Notes: generated by a model not told the origin, from the letters alone. A stretch of 32,907 bases of DNA from an uncultured Flavobacteriales bacterium (GCA_903823565.1 CAIJTF010000031.1:1-32907), one strand, 5' to 3'. Shown: positions 7,936-16,720, numbered from the stretch's first letter. Numbers and translations: made by a program.

Positions 7936-9260
7936 TGGGGAATTATGCGATTTAGGTGTTGCAACACATCCGTTCTGGCATCAACCAAGGCCTGTAGCCT
8001 CATTTTTTTGACTTTACGTACCATCATGAGGTTTTTAATCCCATCGAGAAAAGACAAAAAGAGGGCGGAAATAGGAGCAATCAGGGTAAAATACAGAACA
8101 AATACCCAAAACGGGAGAGAAAAACAGGCCAACACCTTTGGCATAAACCAAAATAACACCGGTAAATTAAAGAGCGGAACCACAAAAAATGCTAGGGTAA
8201 GTTTGGTTCCCGGCCAAAAAACAGGTCTTTTCAACGATTTCTCCACAAAGCGTTTCACCCACCAATAAGGTAAGGCTGTATGAAGCAATCCTAGTATGAA
8301 AAATGGAAATAAGATGATAAACTTCGTTAGCGAACTTCCAAGCTTTTGCTTTTCTACGTGTGTTCGATATAAATCTTCCTCTGAAATTCCCAATTCATCG
8401 AGGTGTTTAAAATAAAGGTCGCTTTGGTTTTTCACGGATAGAAGTTCCTTTTTCTCGCTTTCCGAGGCTTGGTTCAGGAAGTCGGCTAGTTTCTTGGAAT
8501 AATTCAGCCTTGTTTCCACCGATAGCTGGGGATCGAATGATTTTCCATTCATTCCTTTTCGCGTAAGAATCATGGCTTGTTCATGGAAATTCGACCACTC
8601 CAGATCATGAATATCCGTAATTAATGTGCGCATATCTTTTTCCAACCGCCTTGTGATTTCCGTAAGGGCTTTGTTGGGATTTTCCTCGTATAGCGCCTGA
8701 AAATCATTCAAACGAATTGGTTGACCCGCCTGAACCACGACGTCAGTTCCACGGATTTGAGGATCCATATAATTTACCCCTAACCCTTGAACATAAACCT
8801 CCTTTTTCCAATCCATGTATTCCAAGGCCGAAAACCCAATCCGAAGAGCTCCTTTTTTTATTGGAAACAAATGCCTTGGGGTAGTATCATCCGTAAAACC
8901 TTCTCCAAAAATTAATACGTTTCGGTTTTTGCTTAAAACACGATTCGTTTTTTCAAATATTCCTGCATTTTTCGATTTCGTATCAACCCCATCGCGTTGA
9001 CGGTAAATGGGCAACATGTGCACCGCCCAAAGTATGGGTTTTGTGAAAGCGTTGAATACATCGGAGCGGGTCATGAAAAAAACAATCGGTTTTCGAACTG
9101 CGGCAATGAGCAGAGGGTCCATAAAAGAACCTGGATGGTTGCTTACAAAGATGGTGCGTCCAAAAAAATGGGGGCTATTCTTTGAAACGACAATCCTACG
9201 AAAATAAAGCCTAAAGGCAAGTTTATAAGCAAACCAAAGCAAAAGATACAGGAACCTCAT
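7932..9260 (-). CDS. PlsC-like 1-acyl-glycerol-3-phosphate acyltransferase family protein
   Basis: 442 residues. The N-terminal half is an acyltransferase domain with the catalytic block NHPGSFMDPL (H42-x5-D48) and a later FGEGFTDD block (about 119-126) in place of the usual FPEG(T/S). The H-x5-D spacing is that of the GPAT/yeast Sct1-like branch rather than the H-x4-D of PlsC. The C-terminal half holds a charged helical part (about 195-305) and two or three membrane segments (about 308-330 and 350-415). This long, membrane-anchored form is common in Bacteroidota; the acceptor (lysophosphatidate or another lysolipid) is not determined by the sequence. It is the first gene of a minus-strand operon with ung, hemE and the OmpA gene. 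Confidence 0.85.
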   Translation of the reverse strand: MRFLYLLLWFAYKLAFRLYFRRIVVSKNSPHFFGRTIFVSNHPGSFMDPLLIAAVRKPIVFFMTRSDVFNAFTKPILWAVHMLPIYRQRDGVDTKSKNAGIFEKTNRVLSKNRNVLIFGEGFTDDTTPRHLFPIKKGALRIGFSALEYMDWKKEVYVQGLGVNYMDPQIRGTDVVVQAGQPIRLNDFQALYEENPNKALTEITRRLEKDMRTLITDIHDLEWSNFHEQAMILTRKGMNGKSFDPQLSVETRLNYSKKLADFLNQASESEKKELLSVKNQSDLYFKHLDELGISEEDLYRTHVEKQKLGSSLTKFIILFPFFILGLLHTALPYWWVKRFVEKSLKRPVFWPGTKLTLAFFVVPLFNLPVLFWFMPKVLACFSLPFWVFVLYFTLIAPISALFLSFLDGIKNLMMVRKVKKMRLQALVDARTDVLQHLNRIIPQ

Positions 9261-9265
9261 GGCTA

Positions 9266-9273
9266 CGAAATTA
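9266..9273 (-). promoter_or_regulatory. Candidate -7 box for the acyltransferase operon
   Basis: The minus strand reads TAATTTCG, one mismatch from TAnnTTTG, ending 5 bases before the ATG at 9260. A TTG lies 21 bases upstream, an acceptable distance for a -33 element. Confidence 0.4.
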
Positions 9274-9323
9274 AAAAATAATTCTCGGGGCTATCAACAA
9301 ACAGGTAAGGATTACTTTTCTGT

Positions 9324-9333
9324 GAGCGCGCTC
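9324..9333. repeat. Perfect 10-bp palindrome between divergent promoters
   Basis: GAGCGCGCTC is a perfect palindrome in the 108-bp space between the divergent acyltransferase and ddl genes. It lies about 20 bases upstream of the candidate ddl -7 box. It may be an operator for a dimeric regulator or merely a short GC-rich palindrome. Confidence 0.3.
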
Positions 9334-9352
9334 CTAACCGTTAAAAAAACCT

Positions 9353-9360
9353 TAGTTTCG
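9353..9360 (+). promoter_or_regulatory. Candidate -7 box for ddl
   Basis: TAGTTTCG has one mismatch to TAnnTTTG and ends 8 bases before the ddl ATG. It carries the same TTTCG variant as the divergent acyltransferase box. No clear -33 element was seen. Confidence 0.35.
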
Positions 9361-9368
9361 ATTCCGAT

Positions 9369-10343
9369 ATGAAGACGATTGGAATTTTTTGTGGCGGATT
9401 CTCATCGGAGTACGCTATTTCTTTGAACAGCACGAACACCATTATTTCCCATTTTCCATTGGGATATTCTTGGATTAAAATCATCGTGAAAAAAGGGGCT
9501 TGGGAGACTGAAACGGAACATGGGGTAAAGGGAACCTTTAATGTAAACACAGGAGCGGTTGAAAGTTCGACCGAAACCACTCGAATCGATGCGGGATTAA
9601 TTTACATACACGGTGATCCCGGAGAAAATGGAAAATTACAAGGAACACTTGATTTATTAGGCATTCCCTATGTAAATTCCGACGCACTGGCTTCTTCCCT
9701 TTCCTTCGATAAATGGTATTGCAATCAATTCCTTAAATCCTTCAATATTCCTGTGGCTCAGTCGATTTTTCTAAAAAAGGGAGAGTCCTACGACATCCAT
9801 CACATGGTGGAGGCCTTGGGATTGCCATTGTTCATTAAGCCCACCAATTCTGGTTCGAGCTATGGTATTTCAAAAATAAAAGAAATCCATGCCATGGAAG
9901 CGGGAATTGAAACGGCTTTCCGGGAGGGCGATCGCATTGTATTGGAATCCTTTCTGGAAGGAACGGAGGTAACGTGTGGCGTTTATCGGACAAAAAATGG
10001 ATTAAAAGCCCTTCCATTAACGGAAATTGTGTCTCAAAATGAGTTTTTCGATTACGAGGCAAAATACCTCGGTAAGTCTGATGAAATCGTGCCTGCACGC
10101 ATTGACGATCAACTGGCTGGGCACATTCAAGAAGCTTCAAAACGAATCTATGAATTGCTAAATTTAAGGGCCATTGCTAGGATTGACTTTATTATTTGCC
10201 AGAAAGGGCCTTTTGTTATCGAAGTAAATACAACGCCAGGATTTTCCAACGAGAGCATCGTACCGAAAATGTTGGCTTGTGCGGGAATTGAGATTCGCGA
10301 TTTTTGGACGGAAATATTTGACGTTGAGTTAGCGTTCCGCTAA
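9369..10343 (+). CDS. ddl: D-alanine--D-alanine ligase
   Basis: Ddl joins two D-alanines with ATP to make the dipeptide that ends the peptidoglycan stem. The 324-residue ATP-grasp protein shows the N-terminal FCGGFSSEYAISLNS loop (E14 binds the first D-Ala), HGDPGENGKLQG (near 82) with GIPYVNS, and the ATP loop KPTNSGSSYGISK. EGTEVTCGV and the Mg-binding, dipeptide-binding end RIDFI...EVNTTPGFSNES are also present. The length is standard. It runs convergent to dacB and overlaps its 3' end by 15 bases, so there is no room for a terminator outside the coding sequences. Confidence 0.96.
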   Translation: MKTIGIFCGGFSSEYAISLNSTNTIISHFPLGYSWIKIIVKKGAWETETEHGVKGTFNVNTGAVESSTETTRIDAGLIYIHGDPGENGKLQGTLDLLGIPYVNSDALASSLSFDKWYCNQFLKSFNIPVAQSIFLKKGESYDIHHMVEALGLPLFIKPTNSGSSYGISKIKEIHAMEAGIETAFREGDRIVLESFLEGTEVTCGVYRTKNGLKALPLTEIVSQNEFFDYEAKYLGKSDEIVPARIDDQLAGHIQEASKRIYELLNLRAIARIDFIICQKGPFVIEVNTTPGFSNESIVPKMLACAGIEIRDFWTEIFDVELAFR

Positions 10344-11774
10344 GGCATTTAGAACCACTTCCATTTTTGAAACCACATAGGGTCTAGTGCAGGTGAATCC
10401 ATTGGCAACCATGGCAAAAGCGATGGTATGTCCTGAGGCACTTTCGATATAACCCGCATAGGACTTAATGCCATTCATCGTTCCGCTTTTCGCATGAATT
10501 CTACCAGATCCTGCTCCTTCCTTACACAGGTTGGTCAAGGTGCCGCTCACACCGGCAATGGGTAACGAACTATAAAACGATGGAAAAACGTCGGTTTGGC
10601 GCATGTACCGTAGAACACTGCACAGGTGTCCCGCAGAAATTCGGTTCTTCCGAGAAAGCCCACTACCGTCGCATAGCACCAAGCGGTTGGTATCAATTCT
10701 CGAACCCCAAAAGGTGCGGGCTACTTTAACGGCTTTTTCGTTGGACCCATCGCCTGTAACATGGTAGGCAACGGATTGAAATAATCCTTCAGCAAAAAAA
10801 TTATTGCTTTTGTGATTAGCAACGGTGGCAATTTCATGAATGGGTAATCCAAGGTCACGGAACAACAGCGATAGTTGATCATAATCAGGCTTCTTTTCTT
10901 TTCCTTCTCGCACCGTAAAAGTACCTGAACAAAGGACCAGGGTGTCGTCAAAAACATCACTCACAACACCCGCAAAGCTGCTTTCAGGATCAGGTAATGA
11001 ACCAACCACCGAAACACTGTCTTTATTGGCTGGAATGCTGCCAGAAAAGGAACGTGTCATGTGGTAAGGGCTCCCTTTTAAAGACACCATTTCCTCTGCA
11101 ATATTTGCCGCATAAACCGATGCGTTGACGACCATATTCGGTTGGTTGGGCACCGATTTTAGAAATTTGGCTCTCGTTCCAACCGCTTTCGAAGTGAAGA
11201 CATAGGCGCAAAGGTTATCGCTAAAATTCAAGCCCCCTGGGAAAGCCGCATAGTAGTTTCCAAAATCATGATGGGACCATCCTTTGGGAATTGGATCGTA
11301 GCCGAAGGCCGATCCATCAAAATAAACCACGCCATCAATTTCACGAATCCCTAAGGCTAATAATTCCTCTTTCCAATGTTCAATTCTCTGGTATTTGAGG
11401 GAGTCGGAATAAAAGAACTTACTGCCAAGGGAGAGATCGCCCCCACCTTTAACCCATAAGTTACCCAAAAGAACTCCGTGTTGGACAAAACCATCGGTGT
11501 AGAATTCTGTTAGGGGCCTATGTTCTGGGCCAAGAACTTCATAGGCCATTGCCGTACTGAATAATTTCGTTGTTGAGGCCGTGGCAACCGCTAAATCTGG
11601 GTTTTTCGCTACAAGGGTATCTCCCGTATTTAGGTCAATGGCCAATACCGATAGATTAGCTTTTTTGAGGTAGGGATCTTTCGTGAAAATAGCCAAAATA
11701 CTGTCTAAATTCTGGGAGAAGGTAAGGAATGACAGAAATATGTTGAACAGAAAAAGGTAAATTTGTAGCTTCAT
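10329..11774 (-). CDS. dacB: D-alanyl-D-alanine carboxypeptidase/endopeptidase (PBP4, peptidase S13)
   Basis: A penicillin-binding protein that trims or cleaves peptidoglycan peptides in the periplasm. The three active-site motifs are S67-T-T-K70 (ASTTKLFS), S-N-N (HKSNNFF, near 326) and K-S-G-T (HAKSGTMNG, near 428). A large insertion between the first two is typical of the PBP4 class. I set the start at 11774, where MKLQIYLFLF begins a normal signal peptide ending TFSQ (481 residues). The frame is open a further 23 codons upstream to 11843, but those codons would cover the divergent promoter region and precede the signal peptide. Its 3' end overlaps ddl by 15 bases. Confidence 0.93.
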   Translation of the reverse strand: MKLQIYLFLFNIFLSFLTFSQNLDSILAIFTKDPYLKKANLSVLAIDLNTGDTLVAKNPDLAVATASTTKLFSTAMAYEVLGPEHRPLTEFYTDGFVQHGVLLGNLWVKGGGDLSLGSKFFYSDSLKYQRIEHWKEELLALGIREIDGVVYFDGSAFGYDPIPKGWSHHDFGNYYAAFPGGLNFSDNLCAYVFTSKAVGTRAKFLKSVPNQPNMVVNASVYAANIAEEMVSLKGSPYHMTRSFSGSIPANKDSVSVVGSLPDPESSFAGVVSDVFDDTLVLCSGTFTVREGKEKKPDYDQLSLLFRDLGLPIHEIATVANHKSNNFFAEGLFQSVAYHVTGDGSNEKAVKVARTFWGSRIDTNRLVLCDGSGLSRKNRISAGHLCSVLRYMRQTDVFPSFYSSLPIAGVSGTLTNLCKEGAGSGRIHAKSGTMNGIKSYAGYIESASGHTIAFAMVANGFTCTRPYVVSKMEVVLNALAER

Positions 11775-11780
11775 CGATTG

Positions 11781-11788
11781 CAAATTTG
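11781..11788 (-). promoter_or_regulatory. Candidate -7 box for dacB
   Basis: CAAATTTG (self-complementary) is one mismatch from TAnnTTTG and ends 6 bases before the dacB ATG at 11774. It supports 11774 as the start rather than the longer frame. Confidence 0.3.
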
Positions 11789-11846
11789 TGGAATCGAACA
11801 GACGAATAATTATACCAAACAAATACTTATTAACACGAGTCATGTG

Positions 11847-13031
11847 ATGAGCGGCCCTGAGAAGTTAAAAATTGTTCGAATTATCAATCGATTTAACATT
11901 GGAGGACCGATGTGGAATGTGCTGCATTTGACTCAAGGACTAAGCGATGAATACGAGACCCTTTTGATGGGAGGTATGGCACTACCTTCCGAAGGAAACG
12001 CAGTCCCTCTTTTGGAAAAACACCAAATAAAACCCAAAACGGTAAGGTACTTGTCGAGAAAAATATCGGTTTTTTCTGATGTTCTGGCATTATTTTCTCT
12101 TTATCGCCTCCTACGAAAAGAACAGCCAATCCTTGTGCACACCCATGCTTCAAAAGCGGGTGCCCTTGGAAGGTTAGCCGGAATTTTATGCGGTTCTACT
12201 TGTTTGGTGCATACCTACCACGGTCTGGTTTTCAAGGGCTATTTTGGCAAAAGGGCATCAAAGACCATTGTGCGTATTGAGCGTTGGCTCGCAAGAAGAA
12301 CCCATGCAATCGTTGCTATTTCTGAACAACAAAAAACTGAAATCGTATCGGAATTTCGAATTGCTCCGCCTGAAAAAGTACACATCATTCCTCTGGGGTT
12401 TGATCTTCAGAAATTCGTCCATTCGCGGAGAGAACGGGAGGTGCTTCGGAAGAAGTTTGGAATCGAGGACAAGGAAATTGCGGTAGCCATTGTTGGGAGA
12501 TTAACTGCCATTAAGAACCATGATTTTTTTATTGAAGTAGCCAAGAAACTTCATTTAAAGGACGATGTAACCTATCGGTTTTTTATCGTGGGAGATGGAG
12601 AGCGTAAGGCTTGTATTCAGGAGGCAATCGAGCAACAAGGAGCCTCTTTTTCATTGCAATTCACCTTCACCTCATGGATTGAATCCATGGAAGATTTTTA
12701 TCCGGCCATGGATGTGGTCTGTTTGACGTCAATTAGCGAGGGTACCCCGGTTAGCCTAATTGAGGCACAAGCGTGTGGGATTCCGGTAGTAAGTACCGCT
12801 GTTGGTGGAGTTATTAATACGGTTAAGCATGGAGAAACGGGATTTATATGCCCTCAAGGAGGATTAGCCGAATTTGTAGAATATGTTCATCAATTGAGCA
12901 CGGATAAAAATTTATGGCAAAAAATGTCGCAAAATGGCCCTAACTTCGTGCTGAAAAATTTTAGTGCTGAACAACTCGTGTTGAATATGCGAACCTTGTA
13001 CCAACAATTGCTAACAAAACATGCGCAGTAG
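11847..13031 (+). CDS. GT4-family glycosyltransferase, exopolysaccharide operon
   Basis: A GT-B retaining glycosyltransferase of 394 residues that adds a sugar from a nucleotide donor to a lipid-linked intermediate at the inner face of the membrane. The N-terminal domain has the glycine-rich RFNIGGP loop and HTHASKAGALGRLAG (near 98-112). The C-terminal domain has VGRLTAIKNHD, VGDGERK and the E-x7-E donor motif E298-G-T-P-V-S-L-I-E306, followed by ACGIPVVSTAVGG. I chose the ATG at 11847 (MSGPEKLKIVRI), which begins at the first domain strand. An ATG 23 codons upstream (11778) would put the dacB promoter region into protein. The stop overlaps the exporter gene by 11 bases. The sugar is not predictable. 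Confidence 0.9.
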   Translation: MSGPEKLKIVRIINRFNIGGPMWNVLHLTQGLSDEYETLLMGGMALPSEGNAVPLLEKHQIKPKTVRYLSRKISVFSDVLALFSLYRLLRKEQPILVHTHASKAGALGRLAGILCGSTCLVHTYHGLVFKGYFGKRASKTIVRIERWLARRTHAIVAISEQQKTEIVSEFRIAPPEKVHIIPLGFDLQKFVHSRREREVLRKKFGIEDKEIAVAIVGRLTAIKNHDFFIEVAKKLHLKDDVTYRFFIVGDGERKACIQEAIEQQGASFSLQFTFTSWIESMEDFYPAMDVVCLTSISEGTPVSLIEAQACGIPVVSTAVGGVINTVKHGETGFICPQGGLAEFVEYVHQLSTDKNLWQKMSQNGPNFVLKNFSAEQLVLNMRTLYQQLLTKHAQ

Positions 13032-13782
13032 ACTGGGACCTTTTCTGTTGTTTTCTTTGGCGGTTTTCTTTCAGGCCTGTGACAGCGTTAACTCCAATCG
13101 GATTTTATACAATGATCCCAAGGCACCCTATGCCATTGATTCTGTTCCACCAGTTGCCTTTGAGCGTCCGTTGAGGTATGGAGATAAATTTACCTTGTTT
13201 TTTGCACCAAACCAAGGGGAAAAACTGCTCATTCAATCCAAATCTCCAGAAGAATCCAGAGGTGTGGAGGCATCTAAGGTGGAATATACCATCGATAGCA
13301 AGGGATATGTGAATCTACCGCTTCTTGGCCCTACCCTATTGGAAGGGAAAACGATTTCCGAGGCGGAGGAACTGATTCAGGAATCGCTTTCGAAGGAACT
13401 CAATAACCCACTCATAGAAATTACCCTAACGAACCAACGCGTTCTGTATTTTTCAGGCCAAGGAAAAGGAAAAACCATACCAATGCTCAATGAAAACATG
13501 ACCTTGATGGAGGTAATTGCCTTGGGGGATGGAATACCGGAAAACAGTAAATCCACGGAGATTCATTTGTTCCGAGAGGTACAAGGAAAAAGAAAGGTGT
13601 ATTCCTTTGATATTTCCAACATCGGGAATCCAAGCGACGTTGATGTTCGGGTCATGAATGGCGACATATTGGTCGTTGATCACTATCCTAAAACCCTTAC
13701 GACGACGCTCAGGGAAATTAATCCGTGGATTAACATCGTTTCGGGAAGTTTGGCATTAATTACAATCATCTTGCGATTATGA
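13021..13782 (+). CDS. Polysaccharide export outer-membrane lipoprotein (Wza/BexD-like)
   Basis: 253 residues. A lipoprotein signal peptide ends FQA-C20 followed by Asp. A polysaccharide-export domain follows (about 48-135: LRYGDKFTLFF, IDSKGYVNLPLLG, SEAEELIQESL), then one SLBB-type domain (about 140-215: LYFSGQGKGKTIPM, NENMTLMEVIALGDGI, VMNGDILVV). Such proteins form the outer-membrane part of the channel with a Wzc partner. The C-terminus carries a hydrophobic helix (INIVSGSLALITIILRL), as in many Bacteroidota homologues, where it would help cross a membrane. The start overlaps the glycosyltransferase, and the stop overlaps the kinase gene as ATGA, so the pair should be translationally coupled. 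Confidence 0.93.
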   Translation: MRSRLGPFLLFSLAVFFQACDSVNSNRILYNDPKAPYAIDSVPPVAFERPLRYGDKFTLFFAPNQGEKLLIQSKSPEESRGVEASKVEYTIDSKGYVNLPLLGPTLLEGKTISEAEELIQESLSKELNNPLIEITLTNQRVLYFSGQGKGKTIPMLNENMTLMEVIALGDGIPENSKSTEIHLFREVQGKRKVYSFDISNIGNPSDVDVRVMNGDILVVDHYPKTLTTTLREINPWINIVSGSLALITIILRL

Positions 13783-16172
13783 GCCAACGTTCTATAATCA
13801 TAAATGATCATTTCAATCCGGGTATCCTTCGGGTGGTGTTACGGCGGCATTGGTATAAGCCGCTGCTGGTGTTTTTGGTACTAGGAAGTATTGCGTTCTT
13901 ATATCTGCGTTACACGAAACCAATTTATTCTTCAAAGGCCATTATACAGGTTATCCGAGAGAATAAAACGAAACAAGTTTTAGGCGACAAAATCACCCAA
14001 GAGAATGAATTCAACCTGTCTAAAGACGTAGAGTTGCTGAAATCAACCGTGATGTTCTCCTCGGCCCTTCAACGCTTACAGCTGAGTACTAGCGTATACA
14101 ACGAGGGAAAACTAATTACGGAAGATTTATACGGGAACACTCCGTTTTCGATAATGATTGATCAATTAAAGGATTCGACCTTTTGCGGAACCAAAATCAT
14201 TTTAAAGCCCATGGTCAATGGAGCCTTTAAACTTCAGTATGAGGTTGATAAAAAGTCAAAGGAAGTAACAGCAAGGTTGAACGAACGAATTACGAATGAA
14301 ACGTTTTCCATAACCATACGATCCAATAAACCTGCAGATTTTAACCGACTGATAGCCTCCGGAACGATTTATTTTGTTTTTAATGATCGAAAAGGATTGG
14401 TCAAGAAACTCTATCCAGGTCTTTCGATATTGCCTATCGATGAAAAAGCGAATACGATAGAAGTTTCTTACAAACACGAAAACCGGTATTTGGCATACAA
14501 CCTTGTCAATGCCTTAATCGAAAGCTATTTTAATTTTGAAAAATTCAGAAAGCAGAAAGAGAGTAAGCAAACCATCGCTTTTATTGATGGACAATTGGAT
14601 TCTTTATCCTTGTTATTGGACCAATCAAAGAAGGATCTAACGGCCTTTCAAAAGGAAAAAAAATTACCCATTCCAGAGTTTGAAGAATCGACTATTACCA
14701 CCAACATTACGGATTTCAGCAAGCGAATCGGCGAACTTGAGGAGGAAATATCTTCGGTTGACTATGTCAGTAAAAAAATCAATGGGGACATCAACCGTCC
14801 TGAATTATACCGCATTTTGCCGGAACTCGTTGGTAAAAAAAGTTACGAAGGGGCTATTCGAATTCAGATAGAAGAATTAACCCGAAATTTAGAAAAGCAG
14901 GAGGAATTGCTTCAAGATTATACCTACGAAAACCAAAAAGTGAGGCGTGCTAGGGAAAAGGTTGCTGCAAGCATCGCAGGAATCAATAAGAGTCTAACTA
15001 CCGTATCCGAAAGGCTCAATCATGAAAAGCGATTATTGGATGAAGAATTCAAAAACTATGAAGAAAAGCTTTTAGGGCTTCCAGAGAAAAAAACAGAATT
15101 CAACCGCTTGAAATACATTGAAGATTTAAACCGGTCCTATTTCAATTTATTTACGGAGAAAAAAATCGAATCGCAATTGAGCGATGCGGGATATTCGAGT
15201 GACAATCGCCTATTAAGCATTCCTGAACTGAATTCCGCTCCCGATTCACCCAACAAAACGAGAACGTACCTATCCTTATCGATATTAACTTTTATATTAA
15301 GCATCATTGTTTTGGTATTTTATTATTTGACCTACAATGAAATTCAAACAGCTTCAGATTTAAAACAAATTTTACCAGATACCACTTCGATTTTAGGAAC
15401 CATTCCTTTTTACAAGAAGCGAAGGATGAAACACTCCCAAATTGTTGTTACCGATTCCCCGAAGTCTCGATTAACGGAATCTGTTCGAAACATTAAGTCT
15501 AACATCAACTTTATCAATAATGACGCCCGTACCATTGCGGTAACCTCAACGATTTCAGGGGAAGGAAAAACGTTCGTCATTCTAAACTTGGCTTCGGTGT
15601 ATGCTTTGTCCGGAAAACGATGTATCATCATTGACTTAGATTTAAGAAAGCCCAAGGTGCATTTGGGATTAAATGCTGGCAATCAAATGGGAATGAGTCA
15701 GGTCCTTTCCCGTATATGTTCCTTGAAACAGGTAATTCAAAAATCAGAAATTGATCAATTAGACTACATAACGGCCGGCCCCATCCCGCCTAATCCCTCA
15801 GACTTGATTCAAAGCGATGCGATGGAAGAAACTTTAGCACAATTAAAGGAAAAATACGATTTGATTTTCATTGATAATCCTCCTGTGGGAATTGTTGCTG
15901 ATGGCTTGACAACTTTTTCAAAAGCGGATGTTCCTATCTATGTTTTTAAAGCCTTTTATTCCAAACGGCAGTTTAGTAATCAGGTAAAAGAATTGGTAGA
16001 ATTGCAAAAAATTGAAAAGGTTAATGTCGTATTAAATGCCGTGAAGAACATTGGAGGATATGGATACGGTTACGGATACGGCTACGGATACGGTTACGGA
16101 TACGGTTACGGTGGCTATTACTCGGATGAACCGAGATTTTGGTTTTCCCGTTTGTGGCGGCAAAAAAAATAA
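13779..16172 (+). CDS. Wzc-like polysaccharide co-polymerase and tyrosine autokinase
   Basis: 797 residues. A cytoplasmic N-terminal segment, TM1 (about 28-45) and a Wzz-type periplasmic domain with long coiled coils (about 265-480) precede TM2 (about 497-521). A BY-kinase domain follows. It shows Walker A G594-E-G-K-T598 (STISGEGKTF), Walker A' IIDLDLRKPKVH (near 614) and Walker B DLIFIDNPPVG (near 694). The C-terminal tail has eleven tyrosines between 761 and 781, nine of them in a strict Tyr-Gly alternation. By analogy with Wzc, cycles of tail phosphorylation control polymer length and export. Unusually, most of the tail is encoded by a 12-bp tandem repeat. The kinase is fused to the membrane part, as in Gram-negative systems. 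Confidence 0.94.
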   Translation: MSQRSIIINDHFNPGILRVVLRRHWYKPLLVFLVLGSIAFLYLRYTKPIYSSKAIIQVIRENKTKQVLGDKITQENEFNLSKDVELLKSTVMFSSALQRLQLSTSVYNEGKLITEDLYGNTPFSIMIDQLKDSTFCGTKIILKPMVNGAFKLQYEVDKKSKEVTARLNERITNETFSITIRSNKPADFNRLIASGTIYFVFNDRKGLVKKLYPGLSILPIDEKANTIEVSYKHENRYLAYNLVNALIESYFNFEKFRKQKESKQTIAFIDGQLDSLSLLLDQSKKDLTAFQKEKKLPIPEFEESTITTNITDFSKRIGELEEEISSVDYVSKKINGDINRPELYRILPELVGKKSYEGAIRIQIEELTRNLEKQEELLQDYTYENQKVRRAREKVAASIAGINKSLTTVSERLNHEKRLLDEEFKNYEEKLLGLPEKKTEFNRLKYIEDLNRSYFNLFTEKKIESQLSDAGYSSDNRLLSIPELNSAPDSPNKTRTYLSLSILTFILSIIVLVFYYLTYNEIQTASDLKQILPDTTSILGTIPFYKKRRMKHSQIVVTDSPKSRLTESVRNIKSNINFINNDARTIAVTSTISGEGKTFVILNLASVYALSGKRCIIIDLDLRKPKVHLGLNAGNQMGMSQVLSRICSLKQVIQKSEIDQLDYITAGPIPPNPSDLIQSDAMEETLAQLKEKYDLIFIDNPPVGIVADGLTTFSKADVPIYVFKAFYSKRQFSNQVKELVELQKIEKVNVVLNAVKNIGGYGYGYGYGYGYGYGYGYGGYYSDEPRFWFSRLWRQKK
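16062..16109 (+). repeat. 12-bp tandem repeat encoding the tyrosine tail
   Basis: Four head-to-tail copies of GGATACGGTTAC occur; the second has one change (GGC for GGT). Each unit encodes Gly-Tyr-Gly-Tyr in frame with the Wzc-like kinase. A degenerate half unit (GGATAT) precedes the array. Because the unit is a multiple of three, gain or loss of copies would lengthen or shorten the tail without a frameshift. Confidence 0.95.
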
Positions 16173-16177
16173 TCCAA

Positions 16178-16720
16178 ATGGAAATTGAAACATTTTTTAT
16201 CGAAGGCCCCCTATTAATCAAACCGACTTTATTTACAGATGACCGCGGGTGTTTTTTGGAGAGTTTTTCAAAAGAACGGTATGAAAACCTATTGGGGGTG
16301 AGCTTTGTTCAAGACAACCTTTCGCGCTCTAAAAAAAACGTGCTGCGGGGACTTCACTTTCAGCGTCCACCAATGGATCAAGGAAAATTGGTTTCAGTTT
16401 TATCAGGCAGGGTACTCGATGTGGCAGTGGATATACGTTCGGGATCAAGAACCTACGGAAAGCATTTGTTGGTTCAACTCGACGCCGAGAACCACCATCA
16501 ATTTTATATTCCATCGGGTTTTGCGCACGGTTTTATTGCCCTAGAGGACCAAACCCTTTTTAGTTATAAGTGCACCCAATATTATTCAAAGGAACACGAA
16601 GGTACCCTTAAATGGAACGATCCGGATTTGGCCATTGCTTGGCCTAGCGAAGGTGCCTTTCTCCTTTCTCCTAAAGACCAAGAAGGGGAACCATTTAATC
16701 CATTTAAATCCCCCTTTTAA
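16178..16720 (+). CDS. rfbC: dTDP-4-dehydrorhamnose 3,5-epimerase
   Basis: RfbC (RmlC) epimerises dTDP-4-keto-6-deoxyglucose at C3 and C5 on the way to dTDP-L-rhamnose. The 180-residue cupin shows DDRGCFLESF, FVQDNLSRSKKNVLRGLHFQ with catalytic H60, KLVSVLSGRVLDVAVDIR, YIPSGFAHGF, and Y130 in SYKCTQYY as the acid/base. The start at 16178 (MEIETFFIEG) is 5 bases after the kinase stop and gives the usual family length. The frame extends upstream to 16139, but that would overlap the kinase by 34 bases. rfbA, rfbB and rfbD are not nearby, so the rest of the pathway must be encoded elsewhere. Confidence 0.94.
   Translation: MEIETFFIEGPLLIKPTLFTDDRGCFLESFSKERYENLLGVSFVQDNLSRSKKNVLRGLHFQRPPMDQGKLVSVLSGRVLDVAVDIRSGSRTYGKHLLVQLDAENHHQFYIPSGFAHGFIALEDQTLFSYKCTQYYSKEHEGTLKWNDPDLAIAWPSEGAFLLSPKDQEGEPFNPFKSPF

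Noticed and set aside
7633..8268. Plus-strand open frame of 211 codons across the ung/acyltransferase junction
   Set aside because: It lies antisense to two well-supported enzymes, has low-complexity composition, and shows no domain or plausible start context.
11775..11843. Longer N-terminus for dacB
   Set aside because: It would place 23 residues before a complete signal peptide that starts at 11774.
11778..11846. Longer N-terminus for the glycosyltransferase
   Set aside because: It would start 4 bases from the divergent dacB start and turn the shared promoter region into protein; the added residues do not look like the family.
16062..16109. Short direct repeats as a possible CRISPR array
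   Set aside because: The units are 12 bp and contiguous with no spacers, and they encode Gly-Tyr in frame with the kinase.
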